Below, piece after piece: positions 1 to 8,899 of a stretch of DNA of 40,252 bases (position 1 is its first letter; each line of letters starts with the position of its first letter). Under the pieces are notes generated by a model. The model did not search any database. It was given only the letters and a program-made list of their open reading frames with translations, and was not told the origin of the DNA. The DNA comes from Chromera velia. Taxonomy: Eukaryota > Sar > Chromeraceae. The stretch covers positions 1 through 40,252 of the forward strand of contig JAHBMJ010000810.1 of assembly GCA_018398765.1 (NCBI GenBank). Direction: 5' to 3'. The position numbers and the translations under genes were made by a program.

Positions 1-4
1 CTCT

Positions 5-60
<56 letters not shown>

Positions 61-84
61 CTCTCTCTCTTATCTCTTTCTCTT

Positions 85-155
<71 letters not shown>

Positions 156-160
156 GCAGC
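1..160. repeat. (CT)n microsatellite at window edge
   Basis: Almost pure CT dinucleotides with occasional TTT interruptions run from the first base to about 155. No gene is visible in it. It lies at the very start of the window and probably marks where assembly stopped. Confidence 0.97.
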
Positions 161-204
161 AGACTCCGCTACCTCTTCCCTCCTTCTTGTGCCCTTCTAA
201 AATG

Positions 205-1382
205 AAACAAGCCCTCCCTCTTGCTTCACGGGTGCATATTCCTGCTTTACCCTTCCCCAACCGAGCGCATTCCGGCGCATTCATGCCCCTAAAAAAAAAA
301 ATTCTCCCCACAGATAAAGCAGGGTCGGGCATTCTCCAATGTGGCTCTGCAGACCACTGCGATGCTGTGCCCTAGGCTATGCCTGTTTCCACAGGTGGAG
401 CAGGGGGGAAAGGAATCGTTTCGCCCCCTGGAATACCCCTGGGAAGAGCCCTGAGTCCCCGAGCTAGGGAATCTGTCCTTCTGCTGCCTTGTTAGCTTTT
501 TTCGCACGCCCCCTCTGCTGCTGCTGGCATAAAGGATGACCGGTCTCATGGGAAGCTTAGGGCAGGCGGCATCCCAGATGGCGAGGCGTTTGAGAATGCC
601 TCTGAGTATCGGGAAGGTAATTTTGGTGAGGAGGAAGTTGTCAAGCTCGGCAACTGACTCCGTCTCTTCATAGACCTCTGCGGGCAAGTGCTTGCCTGCC
701 TATGCACCTCCTTCTTTTGTTCACAGATGAGGGCATTGAAGATGTTTGAGACCAGGGTGCCACTGGTCTCAGCAATTGGGTATGCTTCACCGAAGGCGTC
801 TGACAGGAAGGTGTCGAGACGGGTGGCTGTGGTAAAGAAGGAAAGTAAGAAACCAGGGACGACAAAATTCCCCTCCGTGTCCTTGAAGTTCCTCAGGGTG
901 TCGATGAGATAGAGGAAGAGCTGAACCCTCTGACCAATCTGACTCTGCATGTGGAAAGCAATGAGCCCGTACTCCTTCTTCAGAACCCTCACCATATGCT
1001 CTGCCTGTACCCCTCCATTTTTCAAACGGGTGATATCTCCACAAAAAGATACACCCCCTGCATTTTCCAGACAGACGAAAATCTTGTTCCTCCAGGCTTT
1101 ATCAGATGGAAATCTCCCCCGCCCTACCTAGTCCTTGAAAAAATTCTGGATCTGCCTCTTCTGATCCAGAAAGGCAGCCTTAGATTCCAGCTTCGGAACT
1201 ACTCTGAGGTCCACCTTCACATATGAAGAATGGGAGACGGGAGACTGTTGCTCAGAAAGGAGAACAACGGAAGACATAACAGCAGATGAAGAGGTACCCT
1301 TATTTTTTTTATCTGCTTTCAGACGAGCCTCGACCCTCTTATCGATGAGGGCATCGAGTTCCTCAACAGAAAGGGTGATCAT
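205..1382 (-). pseudogene. Decayed gag-like retroelement frame with CCHC knuckle
   Basis: A protein begins at the ATG at 1380-1382 (MITLSVEELDALIDKRVEAR) and reads to an in-frame TAG at 1128-1130. It continues in the same frame (VGRGRFPSDKAWRNKIFVCL, then a helical part with VQLFLYLIDTLRNF) until about 685, where the frame shifts. The next frame holds AELDNFLLTKITFPILRGIL, a basic stretch, and a Cys/His segment CSTCGNRHSLGH. Close to the end CFICGE runs into a T homopolymer (A-run on the plus strand at 291-301). In the neighbouring frames GH and then APEC follow, as expected for a C-X2-C-X4-H-X4-C zinc knuckle broken by the homopolymer. A charged N-terminus, a helical middle and a C-terminal knuckle suggest a retrotransposon Gag. 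No protease or reverse transcriptase is visible. It could instead be a host gene with sequencing errors. Confidence 0.55.
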
Positions 1383-2217
1383 AGACTCTCTCAGTGTTGC
1401 CTCCTTTTCTTTCCTTCCCTTTACTTAAGTTTTGACCATCTTGAAAGAGAAGAAAAAAGCTTTAGCTCTCAAATCGGCTTCTAACACACTGAATTGTTAG
1501 CTGACAGACCTCTAGTACTAATCACGAGATACACCCAACCAGTTGGATGAGTGCCTCGGAGGGCCCTTTAGGGGGCCCGGTCTGCAAATTTGATTGATGC
1601 AGGCTTAGGCATGTCTTGTGCAGGTGCATGCATGCATAGGGCGGGGGCTACGGCAACGTGCACGAAGTATACTTTTCAGGACCGCACGAGCATACACTTG
1701 CAACTCCGTGCGAGTTACTTGAGGGGCACGCATGTGCCAAGTAATTATAAGGTATGTGCGATCGCGGCTCCGTGCAAGTTGTTTAAGGGGCACATTTTAG
1801 AATTCGGGCGACACCGTGACAGACGGAGACAGAAGCGACCCCCCCCCCTAAAATAAAAAATGTGTTATGCGAGTGCGTGCGATCTCAGGGCCTCTCGGCT
1901 GATCTCAGCAGAGCTGAGCTGCCCCCCGAGGTGACTGGCTAGGCTGTACCAGGAATTTAGTTGTACATATTCATAGGAGGGAATAACAGAGAGGAGAAAA
2001 CTACTCTCTACTGCTCTCTCTAACATTCAGGTCTGTTTGTTCAATCTCATTCTGAATGATTAATAATTCAATACAAGAAGCGCGCCCACGCACGTCGTAT
2101 ATCATCCGCATATCTTACTTAATCAGATGCGGCAGCGGGTCGGGCAGTGGGCCAATGTACTACCCTGAGCCCTTGCAACATACACCGTTGTACTTAATTA
2201 TACTATGCCATATAAAG
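1383..2217. other. Intergenic DNA, no gene seen
   Basis: No open frame here looks coding. The stretch contains a degenerate 26-base direct repeat (1704-1729 and 1768-1793, CTCCGTGC.AGTT.. followed by GGGGCAC) whose four differences are all transitions. A run of seven or more C lies near 1840. I see no RNA gene. Confidence 0.7.
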
Positions 2218-2440
2218 ACATGTGAATACACTTACTGAATCTAACTGAATCATGTCTTTTAGGCCATTGGCAAGATCTTACGCTAACGAGAAAAGAGTTA
2301 AAAACAGTAGAAGAACTTTAGGAAGTCTAGGGTAAAAACATATGGATACACTCACGATTTAATGCTAAATAATATCTTTTATAGACCGAGATCTTACGGT
2401 AACTAGAAAGAAGTAAAAGAACTCTAAGGGGTACAAAAGG
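2218..2440. repeat. Diverged 120-bp tandem duplication
   Basis: Two units start with ACATGTGAATACACTTAC (2218) and ACATATGGATACACTCAC (2338). Both go on to share an AGATCTTACG block, an AAGAGTTAAAA/AAGAAGTAAAA block and an AGAACTYTA block in the same order, at a period of 120 bases. The copies are well diverged, with many transitions. No coding potential is seen. Confidence 0.6.
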
Positions 2441-2579
2441 GCTGAAATTACTGATACGGAGTTACTGAAACATCGGTAACTAAATTTTTTTTGACTGAAA
2501 CAGAGTCATTACTTATCGTTACTGAGTCTTAAATAGTTTTAAATGGACTATGTAGGAGGCAGCGCCCCATGGTACTTGC

Positions 2580-2660
2580 TATTTAACTTACGGGCGCCTC
2601 CCGTCCTCCCCCCCTCCGACCCTCCCCCCACCCCCACCTACCCCCACCCCTCTCTAATTA
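2580..2660. repeat. C-rich low-complexity tract
   Basis: A pyrimidine tract dominated by C runs (CCTCCCCCC, CCCACCCCC) lies just left of the foldback element. No gene is seen. Confidence 0.8.
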
Positions 2661-3653
2661 TATGAGTTTGATACCTTGTGATCAATAGTGATCAACAAAA
2701 ATGCATTTGGTTCCCCTATCAAAACATTGTTGCAAACAACCAGTCAGTTTTCCTTACCCTATAAAAGTGTACCCAAAAAGTGTACCAAAAATTGATATCG
2801 ATGTTAATTTTTGGTACACTTTCAAAAATTGACATCAATTTTCATATATCGGTTTGAAAGAACTATATAAAGAGTTAGAAGCTCAAACTGATAACGCTAA
2901 ACAGTCAACTGTAGATCTCTTAGCATACTTAGTATAAACTTCTAACTATTTATAGTTGTTGAGAAAAAATATGATAAAAAATTGATATCAATTTTTTAAA
3001 AATTGATAATCAATTTTTTTTTTGACATTGATGTCAATTTTTTCCAATTTTTATATCAATTTTTGGTACATTTTTTTTACATGTGTTTTTTCTTAAACAT
3101 ATTTTTTTTTATGACTCATGAAGAGTTAGAACTTGAAACTAAGACCATTTATAGGTCATACAAAGATGTATAAGCACTATTAATTTGAGTTTCTAACTCT
3201 TTATACTTTGTGGAAAATCTTTATATTAAAAAAATTGATATTATTTTTTTTTTTAACTTTTTAAACATTTTTTTCTCACAAAGTATAAACAGTTAGAACT
3301 TGAAACTAACAGTGCTTATACATTTTTTTATGACTTATGACTATTGTTAGTTTAAGTTTCTAACTCTTTATAGTTATTGAGAAAAAAACTTAAAAAAGTG
3401 ACAAAAATTTTGTTTTATTTTTTGATATCAATTTTTTTATATAAGAAAAAAAAAAATGATATCAATTTTTTTGTCACATTTTTTCTCAACAACTATAAGG
3501 AGTTAGAAGCTTATACTAAACATGCTAAGAGATATCATTCTACAGTTGACTATTAAGCGTTATCAGTTTGAGTTTCTAACTCTTCATAGCTCTTTCAAAC
3601 CGATGTATAAAAATTGATGTCAATTTTTGAAAGTGTACCAAAAATTGACACAC

Positions 3654-3658
3654 TTTTC
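3654..3658. repeat. TSD of LTR-like element, left copy (TTTTC)
   Basis: TTTTC lies immediately before the first long direct repeat and recurs at 5356-5360 immediately after the second. This is the 5-bp duplication expected of an integrase-type insertion. The sequence is short and T-rich, so the main support is that removing the insert plus one copy restores the foldback arm. Confidence 0.7.
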
Positions 3659-3719
3659 GGAGTCAGATATTGCTATCTGGAGCTGCATTAATGCCTTGTC
3701 CGTGTGTGCCGCCGTCGTT

Positions 3720-3727
3720 GTGCCACA
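3720..3727. repeat. 8-bp TSD of the MITE, left copy (second at 3970-3977)
   Basis: GTGCCACA is identical on both sides of the MITE. It is present once at the homologous position of the right long direct repeat, which proves it is a duplication made on insertion. Confidence 0.92.
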
Positions 3728-3969
3728 CTAGGTGACGCACAGTGATAAAAAAAAAGAAAAAAAAAATCTGGAGAAGCATAATCTTTTTTATTTTTTTTTC
3801 TATTATTTTATTGGAAGTACCAAACATATAACAAAAACACATCTAACTACAAAACCTACCTTTGCTAAGTTTGCTTGGACCTTTGACCACTAGACTGAAA
3901 AAAAAAAAAGAAAAAAAAAATCTCGACATGTCTATTCTTTTTTTTTTTTTACCACTGTGCGTCGCCTAG
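3728..3969. mobile_element. hAT-like MITE, 242 bp
   Basis: Terminal inverted repeats CTAGGTGACGCACAGTG (left) and CTAGGCGACGCACAGTG (right, complemented) are followed on both sides by A-rich runs. The element is flanked by the exact 8-bp duplication GTGCCACA (3720-3727 and 3970-3977). An 8-bp duplication with short TIRs is the hAT pattern. There is no coding capacity, so it would need a transposase in trans. The matching position in copy B (near 4935) holds a single GTGCCACA, which is the empty site. Confidence 0.9.
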
Positions 3970-4389
3970 GTGCCACATCGATATATATGCGTACCCGCGT
4001 CGCCTGCCGCGCTGCCACACTGTATGCTAACACGTCATGAAATGAGAATTATCAATGATTTCCGTTACCTCGCATCGTCAATTGATCACAAAGCGAGAAT
4101 TGATTTCCATTACCTCGCGTCGTCAGTTGATCGATTGAAGTGCTCCAGAGACTAATTTACTGTAAAGGCCTTCCTCTGTTAGTTCTTAATCTCTAGCAAA
4201 GCTGAACGATCATCTATATCGTCTCAGCTAGCAAAAGTAGGAGCTCCGCCTGCCTTCGGCAAGCAGGTTGTATACTTATAGATACTTAAAGCCTATAATC
4301 TATTTCAACAGCGTTAAGCAACCACTAGCTATAAAAGAACGGATTACGGAAGAAGAGCTCCACTCTGCTCTTCTCCTCGAATTTCTTAA

Positions 4390-4870
4390 TTATGGTTAAC
4401 AGAAGTGAACTTTCACCAAAATTCTTATTCCATTTGGCACATTCAGATCTTCGATCGCTTGATTAGAGTATGCGTCATTGTCAACAGTCTGTTTTGTATC
4501 TGTCCATCTATATGTAGCGTTGCTAGGTAGCGTTGTCCTTGGGCTGTAATAGAATATGCATAAAGCAAAGGGGGGAATGGAGTGAGAAAGAATGGAATAG
4601 AAGAACTGAATGAGTTTTTTTGTGAGTTTAGTAACTTCATTTTTGTTTGTTTGATTCTGTTCGTAAAGCTCAGTTGGGGAGCGAACGGCTGTTTGTTGGT
4701 TTCTTTTTTGTCTTATCAAGTTTAGCAAGAAAGGAATCGATTTGTCTGTTTTAGATGTGCCGCACCTCGCTTCCGTCTCGATTTCCTTTTGTCGGTCAAT
4801 TTGTTCTGATTTCCTCTTATGTCTTCTGTTGAGATCAGAAAGTGATCCTCTCGTGAGATACGTCAGGAAG
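4390..4870. other. Internal region of the LTR-like element
   Basis: 481 bases between the two long direct repeats. A 110-codon minus-strand frame (4396-4728) lacks protein-like composition and I do not believe it. The left edge carries the TGGTTAACAGAAG candidate primer-binding site and the right edge a purine-rich AGGAAG. Confidence 0.6.
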
Positions 4871-5355
4871 GGAGTCAGATACTACCACCTGGAATTGCGT
4901 TAATGCCTTGTCCATATACGCCGCCGTTGTTGTGCCACATCGATATACATACGTATCCGTGGCGCCTGCTGCGCCGCCACACTGCATGCATGCTAACATG
5001 TCACAAAGCAAGAATTGTCAATGATTTCCATTACCTCGCGTCGTCAATTGATCGCGAAGCGGGAATTAATTTCCGTTACCTCGCGTTATCAGTTGATCGA
5101 TTGAAGTGCTTCAAAGACTGATTTACTGCAGAGGCCTTCCTCTGTTAGCTTTTACTCTCTAGTGAAGCTGAACGATCATCTATATCATCTCGGCTAGTAA
5201 GAGTAGGAGCTCCGCCTGCCTTTGGCAAGCAGGTTGTATACTTATAGATACTTATAGCCTGTAATCTATTTCAACAGCGTTAAGCGACCACTAGCTATGA
5301 AGGAAAGGATTACGGAAGAAGAGCTCCACTCTGCTCCTCTCCTCGAATCTCTTAA
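4871..5355. repeat. Right long direct repeat (copy B, empty MITE site)
   Basis: Intact 485-base partner of the repeat at 3659-4389, beginning GGAGTCAGATACTA and ending ATCTCTTAA, followed by TTTTC. It keeps the uninterrupted GTTGTGCCACATCGAT that is split by the MITE in the other copy. Confidence 0.9.
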
Positions 5356-5380
5356 TTTTCAAGTACACTTTTATAGGGTA

Positions 5381-5907
5381 TAATTCCTGTCAGATTCGAA
5401 TTGTTTGACTCACAAAAAAAAATGCTGATTAATTAATTCACAGATTGATAAATTAAAACGTTCTACTATAGTGATCATAAATTATACATAGATATACATA
5501 GTATATCACTACATAGATCATAACTGATTCATATATCAATCAGTTTCTTCATTTATTACTAATTATATTGATTATAACTGGTAGTAACTCCTATTCGTAC
5601 TGTGTATAAGTTCCACCTAGCTTCACATCAAAATAAAACAACTTTAAAAATATTCAGGATCATCTGTCTATGATTAACAGCTGAGAAAGTTTTGTACTAT
5701 TTCGGACGTACTGTGTGTGAAGCTGTATGTACTGAGCTAGGCCGGTAGAGCTACGTACTATTAGAGTCACCAATAAAGTGTTAGAAGTAGCGCAATAATC
5801 GCCGCAATTTAAACTAGAACTCAAAAATGTAAGGCAATGCCATTGAAGAACCACGTGTAAGCAGCAGTCATCTTCACACAACGCCTGGACACCACCGCAC
5901 GAATGTT
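5381..5907. other. AT-rich intergenic DNA, no gene seen
   Basis: Rich in TA-type low complexity (TATACATAGATATACATAG and similar). It would contain the 3' flank of the minus-strand gene that stops at 5908. No open frame or RNA gene is convincing. Confidence 0.6.
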
Positions 5908-6975
5908 TCACACCGAATCTCTCGTGGAATCTCCAGCTTCCTCTTGGGTAGGCATTGACTCCTCAACGTGTCCGCTTTCCATCCTTTCTTGCGACAAGTC
6001 TTTAGCTTGGGTTTCTCCGGTGGGAGGCGTGGGGCAAAAGGTCTCAAACTCCTTCCGTAAATGGGAGGACCCGGGGATGGCAAAAATCACATGGGAAAAG
6101 GCACTGCTGATCTCAGGTCTCTGCAAGGCGGAGCGGAATGCCAGTGCAACACTCGAAGGAGGATTTCCAAACGCACCGCAGCCCCATGCACCCAGCACGA
6201 TGGACTTGTGACCGTTTTCAATTGCGCAAAGCAGCACAGAAAGGGCTTTCTGCTCCAAGAAAGTGTTCTCCTTTCCACTGGGCCCTGCACTCAGGTCACT
6301 CACACACTGTCTGAGGGCTGCGCACACAGCACCAAAGACTAAAGGCCCGTGTCGGGGCAGCAGAGCTTGGACAAAGGGGACGTAAGCGACGCCCATAAGA
6401 GGAATCGGGTACGGAAGAGCACGCTGGGCAACAGAGAGCGTTGAGGACCGACAGAGCGCTTCTTCTTGCGTCCCTAAATTTGCGGCTTTTGCGGACCCCC
6501 CTGGATTGGTGTCACTTGCAAAGACCAGCACTGCCGGATTGAATATTTGGTGTCTTTCTGCAAGATGCACAACTGCCTCTAAGGTATCAAGTGAAAGGAC
6601 GGAGACCAGACGTGACGATGATGAACTCTGCGAGGAAGAAGGGGCATCTGAAGGGGGTCGAGCGGTATGGGTTTGGGGCGCCCTTGCAATACCATCTAAA
6701 GGAAGATAGATGCGTGCCATCCGACAACTCTTCTCGATATGGGACTTGTTAAGCACCCAGTGCGAGTTTCTCTTCCTGTCGCCTGACTCGTCGATTGAGC
6801 CTCCGTTCACTTCCTCTTCTTGGAGAACGCCATGGTCTGACAGCTCTCGCGGAAACCTTCCTGTCCTTACTGCCTTATCAACCGCTTCAAGGTGCACAGA
6901 CTGACTGCCACTACCAGCCTGTTTGGTCTCTCTCTGAGTCTTCTGACCCCGAGAGGAGGGGCGGCCTTTCGGCAT
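5908..6975 (-). CDS. Microbial-type PARG / macro-like ADP-ribose hydrolase
   Basis: Single-exon frame of 355 residues from ATG at 6973-6975 to TGA at 5908. The first ~120 residues are polar, basic and Ser-rich (nuclear-type or disordered). Residues ~125-315 match the bacterial-type poly(ADP-ribose) glycohydrolase family (DUF2263/TIGR02452, a macrodomain relative). FASDTNPGGSAKAANLGTQE carries the NPGG...QEE signature that contacts ADP-ribose, with both glutamates present (QEE at 170-172). A second loop, LGAWGCGAFGN (261-271), is the phosphate-binding glycine loop typical of this family. The third glycine of the classic GGG is Ser here (GGS, 159-161), which is unusual. Family knowledge predicts release of ADP-ribose from modified proteins, but activity is not proven. 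A PARP-type transferase gene lies further along at 27405-34543. An internal ATG at residue 86 is an alternative start. Divergent from the aminotransferase at 7644. Confidence 0.85.
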   Translation of the reverse strand: MPKGRPSSRGQKTQRETKQAGSGSQSVHLEAVDKAVRTGRFPRELSDHGVLQEEEVNGGSIDESGDRKRNSHWVLNKSHIEKSCRMARIYLPLDGIARAPQTHTARPPSDAPSSSQSSSSSRLVSVLSLDTLEAVVHLAERHQIFNPAVLVFASDTNPGGSAKAANLGTQEEALCRSSTLSVAQRALPYPIPLMGVAYVPFVQALLPRHGPLVFGAVCAALRQCVSDLSAGPSGKENTFLEQKALSVLLCAIENGHKSIVLGAWGCGAFGNPPSSVALAFRSALQRPEISSAFSHVIFAIPGSSHLRKEFETFCPTPPTGETQAKDLSQERMESGHVEESMPTQEEAGDSTRDSV

Positions 6976-7643
6976 CGGTCGACGGTCAGTAAAATTCCTT
7001 TAGCACCCAATCGCTACACTTGGTAGACGGAAAGAGAAGTGTGGTGTGAGGACCAGCTGTGTTTACGCGAGACGTCGCACTTCAGACTTGGCAGAGCACA
7101 TAAAAGCGAAACACCGTGAGTCTGTGATTCAACCTGCACGAGAATGTTGCGAATTGGTACCAGGGGCCCTCACGTCATGCAAGTGATTGATTCGTCTTCA
7201 AAATTGTTCATTGATTGAACGAGGCTGAATTCAATGGCTCAAGTTGTGCTGAATGCAGGCTGCCACTGAGGCATCACTGAGGTGCACCAATCCGATTTTC
7301 CGTTGGCCGGGACCCCGGCCGACAATTGCGGTCCGCTCGGGACAATTACCAAAAAAAGTGCCCCGGCATGCCGCACCCATGCATGCACTGCGTGCCGTCT
7401 CACTGTCATTCCGTCTCCCTTTATGCTAGCTGCGACCTCTCGTTTCCAGAGCTCACGGAATCGTTCGTTTTCGTGTCCCTCATCCTGACCATCCAGCAAA
7501 GAAGGGACACTCGGATTGCGACCCGTGCAGGTGTTCCTGTCGTTCGAGCGTGGGCTGTCTGTTTTCCCCTCAGGTACAACTCGGAGACGGCAACGTCCAT
7601 TTTCTCCTCCTAGAAAACTTGCTTTCGGCAACCTAGTCGAGCC
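6976..7643. promoter_or_regulatory. Divergent spacer between PARG-like and aminotransferase genes
   Basis: 668 bases between two divergent start codons, presumably holding both promoters and 5'UTRs. GAGACG occurs at 7069-7074 (94 bases before the PARG-like ATG) and GAGACGG at 7584-7590 (54 bases before the aminotransferase ATG). I see no TATA box. Open frames across this spacer overlap one another without protein-like composition. Confidence 0.4.
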
Positions 7644-8899
7644 ATGTCTGCTGAGAAGAGGGTGCTTAAGCGCCTCAGTGCTGAAGCAGCACAGGAGGAG
7701 TTTGCGAAGAAACGTAAAACCCCGGTCGTGCCGTACCACGCTCTCTACTCTTCAATCATCGATGCAGTCATTACAGACGTCTCGCAGATGACCATCCCCA
7801 TCGATGACCACAGTGAGTCTTGGCATTCGGGTTTGCGATCGTACCTTTACCTCCGCGGCGGCTCTTGTGTAGAGCTCATTTCTCGCTGCCCTTCCCTCCG
7901 CCCCCCCCCCCCCNNNNCCCTGTTCTGTGTGTGTGTGGGTGTGTGTGTGCAGTGGTTATTCGGGGCCACGGCGTTTTTGACACTTGCACGATAGCGAAGG
8001 GGCGTCTGTTCCGCCTGGAGATTCACTTGGATCGTTTTCTGAACAGTGCCAAGCGTGCGATGATTGCACACAAATGGACCAAGGACGATCTCCGCAGCAT
8101 CATCATGCAGACCGTTGCCCTCTCCGGACAGAGAGACGGCAACGTCCGATATTTCATGTCGTCTGGGGAGGGGAACACCGAATTGACCCCTGAGGGGTTA
8201 GAGCCTCGTTTTTTCTGTCTGGTCAAGGGAGGGCCGGAATATCAGGTGGGGGACGAGGAGACGGAAAAAGTGTTTTCGTCTGAAGAATTGTCGAAAAAGG
8301 GGGTGGATGAAGTCACAGTGAGACAGTCGGAGGTGTGTTCGAAATCTCCGTTTTTAGCCACCTTCAAGACCACAAACTACATGGTCAACTGTCTTCAGCA
8401 GATGGTTGCTCGAAGCAAGGGAGGGTACAGGGGAATTTCCCTGGACGTGAATGAAGTCGTGTTGGAAGGCTCTGTGTGTTGCTGCGCGATTGTGACCCTC
8501 GAGGGAGTTTTCAAAACTCCCCCCTTCGACCGAATTTTGAACGGCACAACAGTCCAGCGGGCTCTCCAACATACCCGCCGTCTCCTGGAGTTACCCGAGG
8601 AGCCGAAGGGAGACGGCAGGCAGGCGGCCCGGAGGGGGGCGTGGAATGTGCTGAAGAAGGTGGAGCAGGCAGACTTCCATGTGTCTGAGGTGTTCAGTGC
8701 CAGGGAGGTGTTTTGGCTTTCGGGGGACGTTCACGTTGAGCCGATCGTGCGGCTTGATGGGAATCAGATTGGAGACGGTGTGCCGGGCCCTGTGTTTTCT
8801 TTTCTAATGCACGAATTCGCAAACGATTGCCTGTTTGAGGCTGAGTGTGCGGTTGAGGTGAAGTATGAGGAGGCCACGGTGCCCAACGGTTGTGCGTGA
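7644..8899 (+). CDS. Class-IV PLP aminotransferase (BCAT / D-amino-acid type)
   Basis: Two exons, 7644-7812 and 7953-8899 (371 aa). The intron (GTGAGT...GTGCAG) contains a C run, an NNNN gap and a TG repeat. Splicing rebuilds IDDHMVIRGHGVFDTCTI, the N-terminal signature of fold-type IV aminotransferases that resemble plant D-amino-acid / branched-chain aminotransferase-like proteins and aminodeoxychorismate lyase. GRLFRLEIHLDRFLNSAKRA and GNVRYFMSSGEG follow, as in that family. The FKTTNY motif supplies the expected PLP-binding lysine (K195), and PFDRILNGTTVQRAL near residue 245 matches the phosphate-binding region. The reaction would be transamination or a related PLP reaction on a small amino acid. 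The exact substrate cannot be told from sequence. No transit peptide is obvious, so cytosol is the default. An upstream GAGACGG lies 54 bases before the start. Confidence 0.9.

Larger units (their letters stand above)
3659..4389. repeat. Left long direct repeat (copy A, with MITE inside)
   Basis: Starts GGAGTCAGATATTG and ends ATTTCTTAA. Excluding the MITE and one target-site copy it is about 481 bases and aligns along its whole length with copy B at 4871-5355. By hand alignment I count about 55 transitions and 4 transversions, plus one 4-base indel (an extra ATGC-type unit in copy B near 4988). Confidence 0.9.
3659..5355. mobile_element. Non-autonomous LTR-like (TRIM/LARD-type) element
   Basis: Two direct repeats of about 485 bases (3659-4389, interrupted by a MITE, and 4871-5355) flank a 481-base internal segment without coding capacity. 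The whole is flanked by the 5-bp duplication TTTTC. Just inside the first repeat is TGGTTAACAGAAG (4393-4405), which could serve as a primer-binding site. Just before the second repeat is the purine run AGGAAG, a weak polypurine tract. The repeat ends are GGAGTC and CTTAA rather than the usual TG..CA, so assignment to LTR elements is an inference from architecture. No gag or pol is present. Confidence 0.7.
2757..5378. mobile_element. Foldback / MITE-like element, TA target site, carrying nested insertions
   Basis: The outermost ends are a perfect inverted repeat: CCCTATAAAAGTGTAC at 2757-2772 and its complement at 5363-5378, each flanked by TA (2755-2756 and 5379-5380). This is the TA duplication expected of Tc1/mariner-type transposition. 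Inside, a long left arm (about 2757-3000) is complementary to a right arm (about 3480-3658). A shared block begins CGGTTTGAAAGARCTAT and continues through CAAACTGATAACGCT, TCAACTGTAGA and CTTAGCAT to TAGTTGTTGAGAAAAAAT. Two further inner arms (about 3116-3215 and 3277-3385), built on GAGTTAGAA motifs, are also mutually inverted. There is no transposase, so the element is non-autonomous. The right arm is interrupted by the element at 3659-5355. With that removed the right arm again ends in ACACTTTT, three bases, then GTACACTTTTATAGGG, matching the left arm. The unbroken element would be about 0.9 kb. Confidence 0.85.

Noticed and set aside
1861-1950. snRNA-like sequence near GGCCTCTCGGCTGATCTCAG
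   Set aside because: Only a loose resemblance to a U2 5' end. The conserved branch-site and Sm-site regions are not found.
2757-3658. CRISPR-like array from the recurring GAGTTAGAA motifs
   Set aside because: The motifs alternate in orientation and are unevenly spaced. They are parts of inverted arms, and the context is eukaryotic.
4396-4728. 110-codon minus-strand frame inside the LTR-like element
   Set aside because: Low-complexity composition and no gag/pol-like motif. It lies in the presumed non-coding internal part.
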